Below, piece after piece: positions 43,224 to 52,878 of a DNA stretch of 64,000 nt; position 1 is the first letter of the stretch, and each line of letters begins with the position of its first letter. The notes under the pieces were generated by a model that saw only the letters and a list, made by a program, of their open reading frames with translations, did not search any database and was not told the origin of the DNA. Origin of the DNA: Mycobacterium saskatchewanense (GTDB lineage Bacteria > Actinomycetota > Actinomycetes > Mycobacteriales > Mycobacteriaceae); the NCBI RefSeq assembly GCF_010729105.1, contig NZ_AP022573.1, positions 1,364,001 through 1,428,000 of the forward strand, written 5' to 3'. The position numbers and the translations under genes were made by a program.

Positions 43224-44479
43224 CCCGTGCTGCACGGTAGACGTTTGATGCCGTGGAAGAACGAGGAGCGCAACCGGTCCGGCGGTCCGGTGACCGTCAG
43301 GCCCGGTACGTTCGCATACAGCTCTTCGAGCATCACGCGCAGTTCGAGACGGGCCAGCTGCGCCCCGAGGCAGAAATGCACTCCGCCGCCGCCGAATGCG
43401 GCGTGGCCCGCGTCCGGGCGCGTGACGTCGAATCGGTCGGCGGCGTCGAACACCTCCTCGTCCCGGTTGGCCGACAGGTAGTGCATCAGCACCCAGTCGC
43501 CGGCGGGAATCCGCTGACCGCGGATCTCGACGTCGCGGGTGACCGTGCGGCGAAAGTGCATCACCGGGGTCGCCCAGCGCAGCAATTCCTCCACGGCGGG
43601 CTTGATCGCGTCGGGCTGGCTTGCCAGCAGGGCCCGCTGGTCAGGGTGCTCGGCGAGCGCCAGGATGCCGTGACTGAGCGTGTTGCGGGTGGTTTCGTTC
43701 CCGGCGATTGCCAGCAGCAGGAAGAACTCGTTGAGCTGATCGGGGTTGAGCTTCTCGCCGTCGACCTCGGCCGCCAGCAACGCCGACAAGATGTCGTCGG
43801 TGAGTCCGTGCTTGCGCCGGTGTTCCACCAATTCGGCACAGTAGGAAAACATTTCGGCAGCGGCCTGACCCAGGGCCTGCGGCGTGGGCGCGTAGTCGGG
43901 ATCCTCGATGCCGAGACTTCCGATGGCGTTGCTCCATCGGAACACGTCCATGCGATCCGCGGCCGGCACCCCGAGCACGTCGGCGATCACCTGTAGCGAC
44001 ATCTCGGCGGAAATCTCGGTGACGGCGTCGAATTCACCCTTGTCCATGATGCTGTCGACGATGCCGCGGGCGACCGCCCGCATCGACGATTCGAGGCGCT
44101 GCACGTTGCGGACCGTGAAGCCCTGGTTGATCAGCTTGCGGTAGTGCACGTGGCGGGGCGGGTCGATGCCGGGCAGCATCGCCGAATTCGGCGCCGCCTC
44201 GACCTCTACGAGGGTGTTACCCCTACTGCTGGTGAAGGTCTCGGTGTCGCGGCTGACCGATCGGACGTCGGCGTGCTTGGTCAACAGCCACGCTCTGGGT
44301 AGTCCGGGAAGGTGCACGGGGTGCACCGGCGAGGTCGCCCGCAGCCGGGTCAGCGCCTCGAACGGGGCACCGCTGACGAAGGTGTCCGGATCCAGCACCG
44401 CCGCGGCGGCGCGGTCGACGTCGCTGGTCTGGTTCTCCGCGACCAGCGATCCCACCAGCGTCGGCTTGGGAATGTTCAT
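43220..44479 (-). CDS. cytochrome P450
   Basis: 419 residues from the ATG at 44479. I-helix AGNETTRN, ExxR in EELLRWATPVMHFRRT, and the heme loop FGGGGVHFCLGAQLARLE with the Cys ligand are present. The sequence type is close to the mycobacterial soluble P450s that oxidise lipids, sterols or small aromatics. A ferredoxin is not encoded nearby. It is preceded by a TetR gene 11 bp upstream in the same direction, so they are probably co-transcribed. Confidence 0.92.
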   Translation of the reverse strand: MNIPKPTLVGSLVAENQTSDVDRAAAAVLDPDTFVSGAPFEALTRLRATSPVHPVHLPGLPRAWLLTKHADVRSVSRDTETFTSSRGNTLVEVEAAPNSAMLPGIDPPRHVHYRKLINQGFTVRNVQRLESSMRAVARGIVDSIMDKGEFDAVTEISAEMSLQVIADVLGVPAADRMDVFRWSNAIGSLGIEDPDYAPTPQALGQAAAEMFSYCAELVEHRRKHGLTDDILSALLAAEVDGEKLNPDQLNEFFLLLAIAGNETTRNTLSHGILALAEHPDQRALLASQPDAIKPAVEELLRWATPVMHFRRTVTRDVEIRGQRIPAGDWVLMHYLSANRDEEVFDAADRFDVTRPDAGHAAFGGGGVHFCLGAQLARLELRVMLEELYANVPGLTVTGPPDRLRSSFFHGIKRLPCSTG

Positions 44480-44490
44480 CGGTTCTCCGC

Positions 44491-45090
44491 TCACGCTTCC
44501 ACGAATGACTTGACCCCGGCGACGATCACGTGGAGTCCGGATCGAAACCGGTTGGCCTCCTGCCGCTTTTTGAGGACGGCCCCGGCGGCCCGGCGCGATT
44601 CCTCGAGACTGACCGAGCCCAGCAGATATGTGTACAAGACCGTATGCGCCGCGGCCACATCGGACTTGGCGAGTCCCGCCTCGGCAAGCAGGGCGCGGCT
44701 GAGGCCGTCGAGTCGACGCGCGGCCTCCGTCCCGCCGCTGGTCTGCAGGATGCCCGCCACGCCCGGCACTCCCAGGATGACTTCCCTCGCGTCGCAATAG
44801 AGGTTCGTCAGCCGCACGTCCCAACCATCGCCACGGGGTTCGGGAACGTCGTCCAGCACCGACGCGCCCAGCAGTTCGAGAGCCGCACGCTTCCCGGGCA
44901 CGTGGTAGTACACCGACGGCACCGCGGCGCCAAGCTCGGCGGCCAGCGCCCGCATCGTCACGCCGTGTACGCCGATGCGGCGCGCCAGGTTGCGCAGGGC
45001 CGTCACCACTTCGGCGCCGTCCAGCTCGCCGTAGGCGCGTCGGGCTCCCGCCTGCAGGGCGATTCGTTTGTTCGCGGCGGGCAAGGCCAC
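44491..45090 (-). CDS. TetR-family regulator (TetR_C-type)
   Basis: 199 residues from a GTG at 45090. The HTH is VVTALRNLARRIGVHGVTMR, then LAAELGAAVPSVYYHVPGK. The C-terminal part matches the TetR_C fold. It is divergent from an SDR gene, with a strong palindrome in the gap, and precedes the P450 gene. It probably represses both transcripts. Confidence 0.87.
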   Translation of the reverse strand: MALPAANKRIALQAGARRAYGELDGAEVVTALRNLARRIGVHGVTMRALAAELGAAVPSVYYHVPGKRAALELLGASVLDDVPEPRGDGWDVRLTNLYCDAREVILGVPGVAGILQTSGGTEAARRLDGLSRALLAEAGLAKSDVAAAHTVLYTYLLGSVSLEESRRAAGAVLKKRQEANRFRSGLHVIVAGVKSFVEA

Positions 45091-45100
45091 CCCCGGGGTC

Positions 45101-45127
45101 GTAGATTCGAGCGTTGTTCGAATCTAC
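45101..45127. promoter_or_regulatory. inverted repeat, TetR operator candidate
   Basis: GTAGATTCGA and TCGAATCTAC are perfect 10-bp arms with a 7-bp spacer. They lie between the TetR gene (starts 10 bp to the left) and the SDR gene (starts at 45180). The position suits control of both divergent promoters. Confidence 0.7.
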
Positions 45128-45179
45128 CCCCGGGCGATCCTGCCCGGATCGGCGGGTCGGCCCCGGTAGCATTGCCGCA

Positions 45180-45962
45180 ATGACGGGCCGGCTCGACGGC
45201 AAGGTCGCCATCATCACCGGCGCGAGTACCGGCCTGGGGCCCGTACTCGGTGCGGTGTTCGCGCGCGAGGGTGCCAAGGTGCTGCTGGCCGCGCGGCGCG
45301 AGGAGCTGGTGCGCGAAGCCGCCGTCAGGGCGGGACCGGACGCGATCGCGATGCGCGCCGACGTGACCGACGAGGTCGCCGTCGCCGCCATGGTCGACCG
45401 CGCGGTCGACGAGTTCGGTCACGTCGACATCCTGTGTAACAACGCCGCGGCGCCCGGCGAGGATCGCTGGATCTGGGAGCAGACCCTGGACAACTGGAAC
45501 GCGACCCTGGCCATCGACGTCACCGCCGCCATGCTGTGCACCCGCGAGGTGCTCAACCGGTCGATGCTGCGGCGCCGCCGCGGTGTCATCCTGAACTTCT
45601 CGTCGACCGCCAGCTACGCCGGCATGGCCCGCAAGACGCACTACGTGACCGCCAAGGCCTCGCTTCGGGCGTTCACCAAGGCGGTCGCGCTGGAGGTCGG
45701 CCCGTACGGAATCCGTTGCAACTGCATCGTGCCCGGCGCCATCGACACCGAGCTGTGGCGCCGGTGGTTGCAACGCAGAGCCGACGAACAGGGGGTCGAC
45801 TTTGGCGCCCTGCGCGCAAAACTCCTCAAGGGCGTTGCGCTGCAGGATATCTCGTCGACAGAGGACGTCGCCAACCTGGCGCTGTTCCTGGCCGGCGACG
45901 AGAGCCGCACCATCACGGGACAATCCATCCCCGTCGACGCCGGGGGGTACATGCAGGGATGA
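45180..45962 (+). CDS. short-chain dehydrogenase/reductase
   Basis: 260 residues from the ATG at 45180. The Rossmann motif is VAIITGASTGLGPVLG; NNAA follows at residue about 90, and the catalytic Ser and YxxxK are in NFSSTASYAG and HYVTAKASLRA. The C-terminal PVDAGGYMQG is standard for the classical SDR family. It is coupled to the next gene (ATGA). An NAD(P)-dependent alcohol or ketone oxidoreductase; substrate unknown, perhaps linked to the P450 product. Confidence 0.9.
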   Translation: MTGRLDGKVAIITGASTGLGPVLGAVFAREGAKVLLAARREELVREAAVRAGPDAIAMRADVTDEVAVAAMVDRAVDEFGHVDILCNNAAAPGEDRWIWEQTLDNWNATLAIDVTAAMLCTREVLNRSMLRRRRGVILNFSSTASYAGMARKTHYVTAKASLRAFTKAVALEVGPYGIRCNCIVPGAIDTELWRRWLQRRADEQGVDFGALRAKLLKGVALQDISSTEDVANLALFLAGDESRTITGQSIPVDAGGYMQG

Positions 45963-46693
45963 GCACGATCCGGGTCAAGGCGGGCATCTTCAGCCTGACC
46001 GCCGCAGCGCCGTTCGACGACGGCAGCTATCTGCGTTGGCACCTGCTCGACCACATGCCAGAGCAGTACCAGCTGCCGGGCATCGTGCACGGGTTGCGCT
46101 GGATAGCCGACGGCGATTGTCCCGGCCGCCGGCTGGCCGCCGACGGGCCCTTGGGACAGGTCGGCAACGCGGTGCACTACCTGGTCGGGGATCCCGTCGA
46201 GCGGACGTTCGACGACTTCGTCGCCCTCGGGCGCGCGCTGCGGGAGAACGGCCGCTTCCCCGTCACCCGGCCGTCGCTGCAAGTCGCGGGCCTGCGCCTG
46301 CTGCAGTGGCACGCCTCGCCCGGCGCGCTCGTCTTCCCGGAGGTGGTGCCGTTCCGGCCGCACCGCGGGATCCTGCTGATCGTCGAGGAGGCGAACGGCG
46401 GCCGGCCCGACGAGTGGCTGCAATGGCTACACGCCGAGCACTACCCCGCGCTGCTGGCGACGCCCGGCACGGCGGGCGCATGGACCTTCGGTTCCAGCGC
46501 CGGATGGACCCACCTGCCCGGGGGCTGGCGCACGGATCGCCAGTACATCACCGTTGTCTACCTCGACGCCGACCCGCTCACCACGACCGACGCGCTGGCC
46601 GCTCGCGTCGAGCAGCGGTGGCGATCGGGCGCCGTGCGGCCCGTCTTCGCCGGGCCGCTGCGCAGCATGGTCACCTGGGAGGCGTGGCCGTGA
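45959..46693 (+). CDS. hypothetical protein, probably dimeric alpha/beta-barrel type
   Basis: 244 residues. It overlaps the SDR stop by 4 bp, so it is in the same operon. Two similar halves begin with RVKAGIFSL and with HRGILLIVEEANGG. Each contains a YLRWHLLDHMPE- or WLQWLHAEHYPA-like helix, the EthD-type pattern (HxxEHxP). It may be a fused pair of EthD/DABB domains, as seen in proteins accompanying P450 or SDR systems. The function is unknown. Confidence 0.65.
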   Translation: MSTIRVKAGIFSLTAAAPFDDGSYLRWHLLDHMPEQYQLPGIVHGLRWIADGDCPGRRLAADGPLGQVGNAVHYLVGDPVERTFDDFVALGRALRENGRFPVTRPSLQVAGLRLLQWHASPGALVFPEVVPFRPHRGILLIVEEANGGRPDEWLQWLHAEHYPALLATPGTAGAWTFGSSAGWTHLPGGWRTDRQYITVVYLDADPLTTTDALAARVEQRWRSGAVRPVFAGPLRSMVTWEAWP

Positions 46694-46792
46694 GTCCCGG
46701 ACGCGGCAATTTGATTCCTCGCCGCAGAAATGGCAACTTCCCGACACGAACACGACCTATAGTCCACGCGGCGTTCGACCAGAGGAGGTGAG

Positions 46793-47308
46793 ATGACGAA
46801 TTCGAACCATCGCCGGCCAGGTAGGCGGATCGTCCTCGCGGCGGCCGGCGTCGGGTTGACGATCGTCGGGGGATGCTCGGGCAACGGCGGCGCACCGACG
46901 TCCGCCCCCAGCTCGACGGCGGCCTCGGTGACCGCAACCGTCATGCTCGACGGGAACAAGCACACGCTGATCGCCCCGGTGAAGTGCAGCAGTGCGGCGG
47001 CGCAGCCGAGCGCGACACCGGCCGAGTCCGGGGACCTCACTACCCGCATCGACGTCCACGACGACTCGGCGTCGGTGTCGATGGCGATATCGGACGAGAA
47101 GCCACCGAGCGTCGACGGCTTCGCAATTTCGCTCAAGGTCAGTTCCGGCGAGTACCGGCTGCCCTATCAGGCGCCCCAATCGGCGACCCAGGTGCAGGCA
47201 ACCAAGGACGGCAAGAGCTACACGGTGACCGGGACGGGCCAGGGCGTCTCACCCAATCAGGGCGACGTGCACCAGGTGACGTTCGGCGTTCACGTCAACT
47301 GCCCGTGA
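46793..47308 (+). CDS. lpqH: LpqH-family 19-kDa-type lipoprotein antigen
   Basis: 171 residues; AGGAGG precedes the ATG. A lipoprotein signal with lipobox IVGGC ends near residue 28, followed by a Ser/Thr/Pro/Ala spacer and the LpqH domain (SVTATVMLDGNKHTL, SYTVTGTGQGVSPNQG, QVTFGVHVNCP). Two cysteines in the mature domain suit the family disulfide. It is membrane-anchored, surface-exposed and specific to mycobacteria, with LprI/LpqH-like host-interaction roles known for homologues. This may be one of several paralogues. Confidence 0.85.
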   Translation: MTNSNHRRPGRRIVLAAAGVGLTIVGGCSGNGGAPTSAPSSTAASVTATVMLDGNKHTLIAPVKCSSAAAQPSATPAESGDLTTRIDVHDDSASVSMAISDEKPPSVDGFAISLKVSSGEYRLPYQAPQSATQVQATKDGKSYTVTGTGQGVSPNQGDVHQVTFGVHVNCP

Positions 47309-47408
47309 AAGTCGCTGTCCCGCAGCGTGTTAAGTCGGCGTCCGTGGCACCCGTCATCCGACCCCGCGGAGGCTGTCCGCCTCGAAAAGACGCTCGAGGA
47401 CGGGCCCG

Positions 47409-48434
47409 TTGTCCGATAGCGGCCCTCTCTGCGATGCTGACGGCTTGGACATCTTCGCGGAATGGCAAAACGGCGGCACCGAACTTCGGTGGCGGTCGAC
47501 GACCGCCGCCAACGACGGTCGGGAGGTGGCGGTGTTCAGCCGCCGCTGCGGCACCCCCGGGGCGCCCGCGCTCGTGCTGGTGCACGGCTTCCCGACGTCG
47601 AGCATCGACTATTTCGCGCTGGCGAAAGAACTGCATTCCGAGTTCGACGTCTACGTGCTCGACTTCCCCGGCTACGGCCTGTCCGACAAGCCACCCGAGC
47701 CGTACGTGTACTCCCTGTACGACGACGCCCGCCTGCTCGTCTACGCCATCGCCCAGGTGTGGAGGCTCAGCGATTTCCGGATGCTCACACACGACCGCGG
47801 CAGCAGCATCGGGATGATCGCCCTCGGCTTGCTGGCGGCGCTGGACCCGCCCGCCGCCCCCCTCGACCTGATCCTGACCAACGGCAACGTCTACCTTCCG
47901 CTCTCGAACCTCACGGCGTTCCAGACCGCGCTACTCGACCCCGCGACCGCGCGGCCGACCGCGGCGGCGACCACACCGGAGATGCTGGCGGCCGGCATGG
48001 GCGCCAGCACCTTCATGCCGCGCCGCACGCTGGACGACCCGGAGATTGCGGCGCTGGCACGGTGTTTCGCGCACAACGACGGCGTCCGCGTGCTGCCCGA
48101 CACCATCCAATACCTCAACGAGCGCGCCGCCGACGAAACCAGTTGGCTGGAAGCGCTTTCCGAGAGCCCTGTCAACACCACCGTGGTGTGGGGGCTGCAC
48201 GACAACGTCGCGCCGCTGCGCGTACCCAATCACGTGTGGCAGACGTACCTGAAGAACAAGCCGGGACGCAACCGCTATTGGGTGGTGCCCGGTGCCGACC
48301 ACTACCTGCAGTGCGACGCGCCCGGGCAATTGGCCGAGATCGTGCGCCTCACGGCCCGGGGCAACGACCTCGCGCTGCAGACGCTGGGCAACCAACCCGA
48401 CGGCGCGGTGTTGGTCGACATCAGCGCGCCCTAG
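47409..48434 (+). CDS. alpha/beta-fold hydrolase, haloalkane dehalogenase/epoxide hydrolase-like
   Basis: 341 residues from a TTG at 47409 with GAGGA nine bases upstream; the start is uncertain. Blocks are LVLVHGFPTSSIDYFALA, DFPGYGLSDKP, LTHDRGSSIGM (Asp nucleophile where esterases have Ser), VWGLHDNVAPL and PGADHYLQ. An Asp nucleophile is typical of haloalkane dehalogenases and epoxide hydrolases. The exact reaction is not clear. Confidence 0.75.
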   Translation: MSDSGPLCDADGLDIFAEWQNGGTELRWRSTTAANDGREVAVFSRRCGTPGAPALVLVHGFPTSSIDYFALAKELHSEFDVYVLDFPGYGLSDKPPEPYVYSLYDDARLLVYAIAQVWRLSDFRMLTHDRGSSIGMIALGLLAALDPPAAPLDLILTNGNVYLPLSNLTAFQTALLDPATARPTAAATTPEMLAAGMGASTFMPRRTLDDPEIAALARCFAHNDGVRVLPDTIQYLNERAADETSWLEALSESPVNTTVVWGLHDNVAPLRVPNHVWQTYLKNKPGRNRYWVVPGADHYLQCDAPGQLAEIVRLTARGNDLALQTLGNQPDGAVLVDISAP

Positions 48435-48464
48435 CTGCCGGCGGGCCTGCCGCCCACCACGTTG

Positions 48465-48520
48465 CCCAACGTCGAGTTGTTGCGGGAAAACGCCAATTTG
48501 GGCGCAACAACTCCACGTTG
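48465..48520. repeat. dispersed palindromic repeat, copy 1
   Basis: CCCAACGTCGAGTTGTTG at 48465-48482 is mirrored with one mismatch by CGCAACAACTCCACGTTG at the right end, around a central part of about 20 bp. The same 18-bp arm occurs in reverse orientation at 58656-58673. A mycobacterial palindromic intergenic element or bidirectional terminator is plausible. Confidence 0.6.
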
Positions 48521-48570
48521 AACGCAGACGCGCCCGGCATGGCTCAGCCCGCGCGGCTTAGTCTGCCGGG

Positions 48571-49773
48571 GTGACGCCGAACCCCCTCGAAGAACTGACG
48601 CTGAGCCAACTGCGCCTCCGCACCAGCATGAAGTGGCGCGCGCATCCGGCCGACGTCTTGCCGTTGTGGGTGGCCGAGATGGACGTGCCTTTGCCGCCGA
48701 CGGTGGCCGGGGTGCTGCGCGGGGCGATCGACCGCGGCGACACGGGTTATCCCTGCGGCACCACGCTCGCCGAGGGCGTCAGCGAATTCGCCGCACGCCG
48801 CTGGCAGTGGCACGACCTGGACATCGGCCGCACCGCGGTCGTCCCGGACGTGATGCTCGGCGTCGTCGAAACGCTGCGCCTGGTCACCGACCGCGGCGAC
48901 GCCGTCGTCGTCAACCCTCCGGTCTACGCCCCCTTCTACGCGTTCGTGTCGCACGATGGCCGCCGGGTGATCGAGGCACCGCTCGGGCCGGCGGGTCGCA
49001 TCGACCTGGGCGCCTTGGAGGACGCGTTCACCCGAGCCCGCGCCTCGGCCGGTAAGGTCGCCTACCTGCTGTGCAATCCTCACAATCCGACGGGCTCGGT
49101 GCACACCCTCGAGGAGCTGCGTGGGGTCGCCGAGCTGGCGCGGCGGTTCGCCGTCCGCGTGGTCTCGGACGAAATCCACGCGCCGGTCATCCTGTCGGGG
49201 TCGCGGTTCGTCCCGTATCTGACCGTGCCCGGCGGCGAAGACGCGTTCGCCCTGACGTCGGCGTCCAAGGCGTGGAATCTCTCCGGCGTCAAGGCGGCCC
49301 TGGCCATCGCCGGTCCCGAGGCGGCGGCTGACCTGGCCCGGATGCCGGAGGAGGTCAGCCACGGCCCGAGTCACCTGGGTGTCATCGCGCACGCCGAAGC
49401 CTTCAGGAGCGGCGGGGATTGGCTCGACGGGCTGCTGAGCGGCCTCGACGAGAACCGAACGCTGCTGGCCGAACTGGTCGACGAGCACCTGCCCGAAGTG
49501 AAATTGCTACGGCCGCAGGGCACCTATCTCGCATGGCTGGACTGCCGGCGGCTCGGCGTCGCGGAAGAGGCCTGCACCGACGGGCTCGCCGTGGTCGCCG
49601 ACCTGTCCGGACCCGCCCGCTGGTTTCTCGACAATGCGCGTGTCGCGCTCAGTTCCGGCCATGTGTTCGGTATGGGCGGGGCCGGTCACGTGCGGCTGAA
49701 CTTCGCGACCTCGAAAGCCATTCTGACCGAGGCCGTCTCTCGCATGGGCCGGGCCCTCGCCGACCGGCAGTAG
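48571..49773 (+). CDS. MalY/PatB-type PLP-dependent aminotransferase (cystathionine beta-lyase-like)
   Basis: 400 residues from a GTG at 48571. Fold type I aminotransferase motifs are [38 protein letters not shown] and the PLP Lys in [11 protein letters not shown]. The Arg that binds carboxylate is in [10 protein letters not shown]. MalY/PatB proteins act as C-S beta-lyases, so cystathionine beta-lyase activity is the default guess. Confidence 0.9.
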   Translation: MTPNPLEELTLSQLRLRTSMKWRAHPADVLPLWVAEMDVPLPPTVAGVLRGAIDRGDTGYPCGTTLAEGVSEFAARRWQWHDLDIGRTAVVPDVMLGVVETLRLVTDRGDAVVVNPPVYAPFYAFVSHDGRRVIEAPLGPAGRIDLGALEDAFTRARASAGKVAYLLCNPHNPTGSVHTLEELRGVAELARRFAVRVVSDEIHAPVILSGSRFVPYLTVPGGEDAFALTSASKAWNLSGVKAALAIAGPEAAADLARMPEEVSHGPSHLGVIAHAEAFRSGGDWLDGLLSGLDENRTLLAELVDEHLPEVKLLRPQGTYLAWLDCRRLGVAEEACTDGLAVVADLSGPARWFLDNARVALSSGHVFGMGGAGHVRLNFATSKAILTEAVSRMGRALADRQ

Positions 49774-49918
49774 GCCAAAACCCCTCGAAATCGCATGTTT
49801 TCAGGCCCCTGAACCGTGGCCCCCGCCGAGCCCGCCTTATGCGCTCGAATCTGCCCCTAGACGAAATCGCGACGGGGAGAGAGGCTTACACGGTGCCCGC
49901 TCACCTGAGGAGCTGAAT

Positions 49919-50824
49919 ATGGATGTGCTGCGGACTCCAGACTCCCGATTCGAAAACCTCGAGGGATACCCGTTCGTAGCGAACTACCTGACCGTGGCGG
50001 CCTGCGACGGCCAGCCGGTGCGCATGCACTACCTCGACGAGGGCCCGGAAGACGGGCCACCCATCGTGCTGCTGCACGGCGAGCCCACCTGGAGCTACCT
50101 CTACCGCACGATGATCCCGCCGCTGGCCGACGCCGGCAATCGTGTCCTCGCGCCCGACCTCATCGGTTTCGGCCGCTCGGACAAACCCACCCGTCCCGAG
50201 GACTACACGTACCTGCGGCACGTCCAATGGGTCACGTCGTGGTTCGAGCGCCTCAACCTGACCGGCCTCACCCTGTTCGTGCAGGACTGGGGCGCGCTGA
50301 TCGGGCTGCGGATCGCCGCCGAACAGGGCGATCGCATCGCGCGCCTGGTGGTGGCCAACGGCTTCCTGCCCACCGCGCAGCGGCCCACCCCGCCGGCCTT
50401 CTACCTCTGGCGGGCCTTCGCCCGCTACTCCCCCGTGCTGCCCGCCGGCCGCATCGTCGCCACGGCCACCGTCCGCAGGGTCCCGCCCAAAGTGCGGGCC
50501 GGCTATGACGCGCCGTTCCCGGACAAGACGTACCAGGCCGGGGCGCGGGCGTTCCCGCAACTGGTGCCCACCTCACCGCACGATCCGGCGATCCGCGCCA
50601 ACCGGGCGGCGTGGGACGCGCTGGGCCGATGGGAAAAGCCCTTTTTGGCCATCTTCGGTTCTCGCGATCCGATCCTCGGGCGCGCGGACCGCCCCCTGAT
50701 CAAGCACGTCCCCGGCGCGGCCGGCCAACCGCACGCCCGGATCAACGCCGGCCACTTCATCCAGGAGGACAGCGGTCCCGAACTCGCCGACCGCATCGTT
50801 TCCTGGCAACAGGCGATCCGCTGA
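49919..50824 (+). CDS. haloalkane dehalogenase
   Basis: 301 residues; GAGGAG precedes the ATG at 49919. [27 protein letters not shown], nucleophile Asp in [11 protein letters not shown] and His in [12 protein letters not shown] match mycobacterial haloalkane dehalogenases (DhmA/Rv2296 type). It hydrolyses carbon-halogen bonds of alkyl halides. Length and motifs are typical. It is convergent with the amidohydrolase gene. Confidence 0.9.
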   Translation: MDVLRTPDSRFENLEGYPFVANYLTVAACDGQPVRMHYLDEGPEDGPPIVLLHGEPTWSYLYRTMIPPLADAGNRVLAPDLIGFGRSDKPTRPEDYTYLRHVQWVTSWFERLNLTGLTLFVQDWGALIGLRIAAEQGDRIARLVVANGFLPTAQRPTPPAFYLWRAFARYSPVLPAGRIVATATVRRVPPKVRAGYDAPFPDKTYQAGARAFPQLVPTSPHDPAIRANRAAWDALGRWEKPFLAIFGSRDPILGRADRPLIKHVPGAAGQPHARINAGHFIQEDSGPELADRIVSWQQAIR

Positions 50825-50830
50825 CAGCGA

Positions 50831-51859
50831 TCACCGCGTGCTCAGCAGCCGGGCCACGCCGCGCATGACCGCCCTGCTGGCCGTGTGACGCGCCCGGTCG
50901 AGGATCGATCCGGCGCTCGGGGGGCGGCTTGCCCCCAAGCGCGGGAACAGCGTCAGCGCGTTGGCCGAATCGATCGCCGCCCGGGCGTCCGCGTCGAGCC
51001 CGGGGTAGGTCTCGAGGCCGGCGGCGAACAGCTTCCCGGCGGCGATCGGCGCGAAGGGCCAGTCGGAGCCGAAGGTGACGTGTCCGGGCCTGGCGAAGGC
51101 GAGCAGGCTCGGCAACGCCGCGGCGCTCGAGGACAACGCGGTGTCGAAGTAGAAACCGGCGAAGTCATCGAGGCTGTCCAGCATGCTGCGCCCGGTGTCG
51201 CTCATGATGCTGATCGCCATCCGCTGCGAGGCGTACGGAACGAAGCCGCCCGCGTGGCTGAGGATGAATCGGATGTTGGGATATCTCCGGCAGATCCCGT
51301 TGCGCACAAGCAGATACGCCGCGCGGGTGGTGTCGAGCAGGAAGTCGACGGCGAACGGCGCGACCCCGTCCACCGGGGGGCCGGGCAGCTCGGCCGGGTG
51401 GATGAACGCCACCGCCGACCGGGCGTCCAGCGCGGCGAACAGGTCGTCCTGGTCGGCCTGGCCGAGATAGGTGCCCGCGCCGTTGGCGAGCAGCACCACC
51501 CCGTCGGCGCGCAGTTCGTCGAGCGAGCGGGCCACCTCGTCGACCGATGCGGCGAGATGCGGCATCGGGACGGTCGCGAAGAACCCGAGCCGATTGGGTT
51601 GAGCCGCAACCACTTCGGCGAGGTAGTCGTTGAGGTCGCGGGCTGCGGCGGTGGCGTCGCGGGCGTCGGCCAGGAAGGCCGTGCCCGGGGTGGACACCGA
51701 CAGGATCGCGGCGGCGACGTTCAGCTCGTCCATCGCCTGCAGCGACGCCTCGGGGCTCCAGTCGGGCAGGGCGCGGCCACTGGCATCGTCAACCTTGGCC
51801 TTGCGCAGCGCATCTCGGTAGAAGGGTGGAACCGCGTGATGGTGGGTGTCGATCCGCAA
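50831..51859 (-). CDS. amidohydrolase-2 family protein (ACMSD-like)
   Basis: 342 residues from a TTG at 51859, with GGAGGAG further upstream. The metal-binding HxH is at RIDTHHHAVPP, with His in FIHPAEL and ILSHAGGF and Asp in TFGSDWPFA. Family members decarboxylate or hydrolyse aromatic ring products (aminocarboxymuconate semialdehyde decarboxylase). It ends the minus-strand arm of the aromatic catabolic locus, suggesting a role on the ring-cleavage product in place of part of the usual route. Confidence 0.87.
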   Translation of the reverse strand: MRIDTHHHAVPPFYRDALRKAKVDDASGRALPDWSPEASLQAMDELNVAAAILSVSTPGTAFLADARDATAAARDLNDYLAEVVAAQPNRLGFFATVPMPHLAASVDEVARSLDELRADGVVLLANGAGTYLGQADQDDLFAALDARSAVAFIHPAELPGPPVDGVAPFAVDFLLDTTRAAYLLVRNGICRRYPNIRFILSHAGGFVPYASQRMAISIMSDTGRSMLDSLDDFAGFYFDTALSSSAAALPSLLAFARPGHVTFGSDWPFAPIAAGKLFAAGLETYPGLDADARAAIDSANALTLFPRLGASRPPSAGSILDRARHTASRAVMRGVARLLSTR

Positions 51860-51876
51860 GGACGTCGCTCCTCCGG

Positions 51877-52878
51877 TCAGTCGGGAATGCCCGCGCCGGC
51901 CAGCGCGGGAACCACGTCCTCATGGTGTATCAGGGACGCCGCGCCGGTCTTGAACTGGGTGATCTTGTCGATGATGGTCTGCCCCTCCGGCCGGTGGCCC
52001 CATATGCTGATGCCCCGGTAGGTCGCCGGTTCCCAGGTGGTCTCGTCGACGACGATCGGATTCCAGCCCAATTCCCACTCGAATCCCGAGGGCGTGACGG
52101 CGTAGAACGACAGCTCCTTGTCGTTGGTGTGCTGCCCCACGCCCAGCGCCATCCGGAAGCCGAGTTCCTTCACGCGCCGGTACGCGGCCGCCATGTCGTC
52201 GAGTTCGGCGACCTGGACGTTGACGTGCTGCACCCGGGTGCGAATCGGGTTCAGTCGCAGGCGCTGGACCGCGGCGATCGCCACCGTGTGGTGGCGCTCG
52301 TTCACCCGCAGGAATCGAATCTTGAACTTGACCCCGTTGATCGTCTCTTCGATGAAGTCGGACAGACGCGCGTCGAAGACGGTGTCGTAGTAGCCACGCG
52401 TCCGGTGCGGCTGGGTGGTCGTGACGGCGACGTGGCCCAGACCCGCGGTGCCGGTCACGAAGCCGCCGGCGGCCGCGGTATGCAAGGGCACCGTGGCGGT
52501 ACGCGGGCGCGTGAAAACCTCCTGGGCCAGGTTGTTGGGCCCCGGGAAGCGGGCCAGCCGTGCCACGCCGCGCAGGGCGGTCTGCTCGTCGGTGCCTTCA
52601 CTCACCGGCACGCCGTGGCCCTTGATGCGCGCCAGGACGGTGTCGAACGTCTCGTCGTCGTCCAGGGACCAGCCGAGCGTGGTGACGTCTTCGGCGGGGC
52701 CGCGCTGCAGGAGGAACCGGCATTCCTGGTCATCGAGGCGGAAGCGGATGGCGTCCGCGGACCAGTCGTCGAGGTGCATGCCGATCGCATCGCGCCCGAA
52801 TCGCCGCCAGTCGCCGAACTTTTCGGTTTCGACGACGACATAGCCCAGGTGGACCCTGCCGAAAACCGAGGGCATCAT
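51877..52878 (-). CDS. type I extradiol ring-cleavage dioxygenase (BphC-like)
   Basis: 333 residues from the ATG at 52878, overlapping the upstream stop (ATGA). Two VOC domain pairs are present. The Fe(II) ligands are His in GLGHVAVTT, His in VQHVNVQV and Glu in GFEWELGW. It cleaves a catechol next to a hydroxyl group (2,3-dihydroxybiphenyl 1,2-dioxygenase class). It follows the C-C hydrolase gene, with the flavin hydroxylase two genes upstream. Confidence 0.9.
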   Translation of the reverse strand: MMPSVFGRVHLGYVVVETEKFGDWRRFGRDAIGMHLDDWSADAIRFRLDDQECRFLLQRGPAEDVTTLGWSLDDDETFDTVLARIKGHGVPVSEGTDEQTALRGVARLARFPGPNNLAQEVFTRPRTATVPLHTAAAGGFVTGTAGLGHVAVTTTQPHRTRGYYDTVFDARLSDFIEETINGVKFKIRFLRVNERHHTVAIAAVQRLRLNPIRTRVQHVNVQVAELDDMAAAYRRVKELGFRMALGVGQHTNDKELSFYAVTPSGFEWELGWNPIVVDETTWEPATYRGISIWGHRPEGQTIIDKITQFKTGAASLIHHEDVVPALAGAGIPD

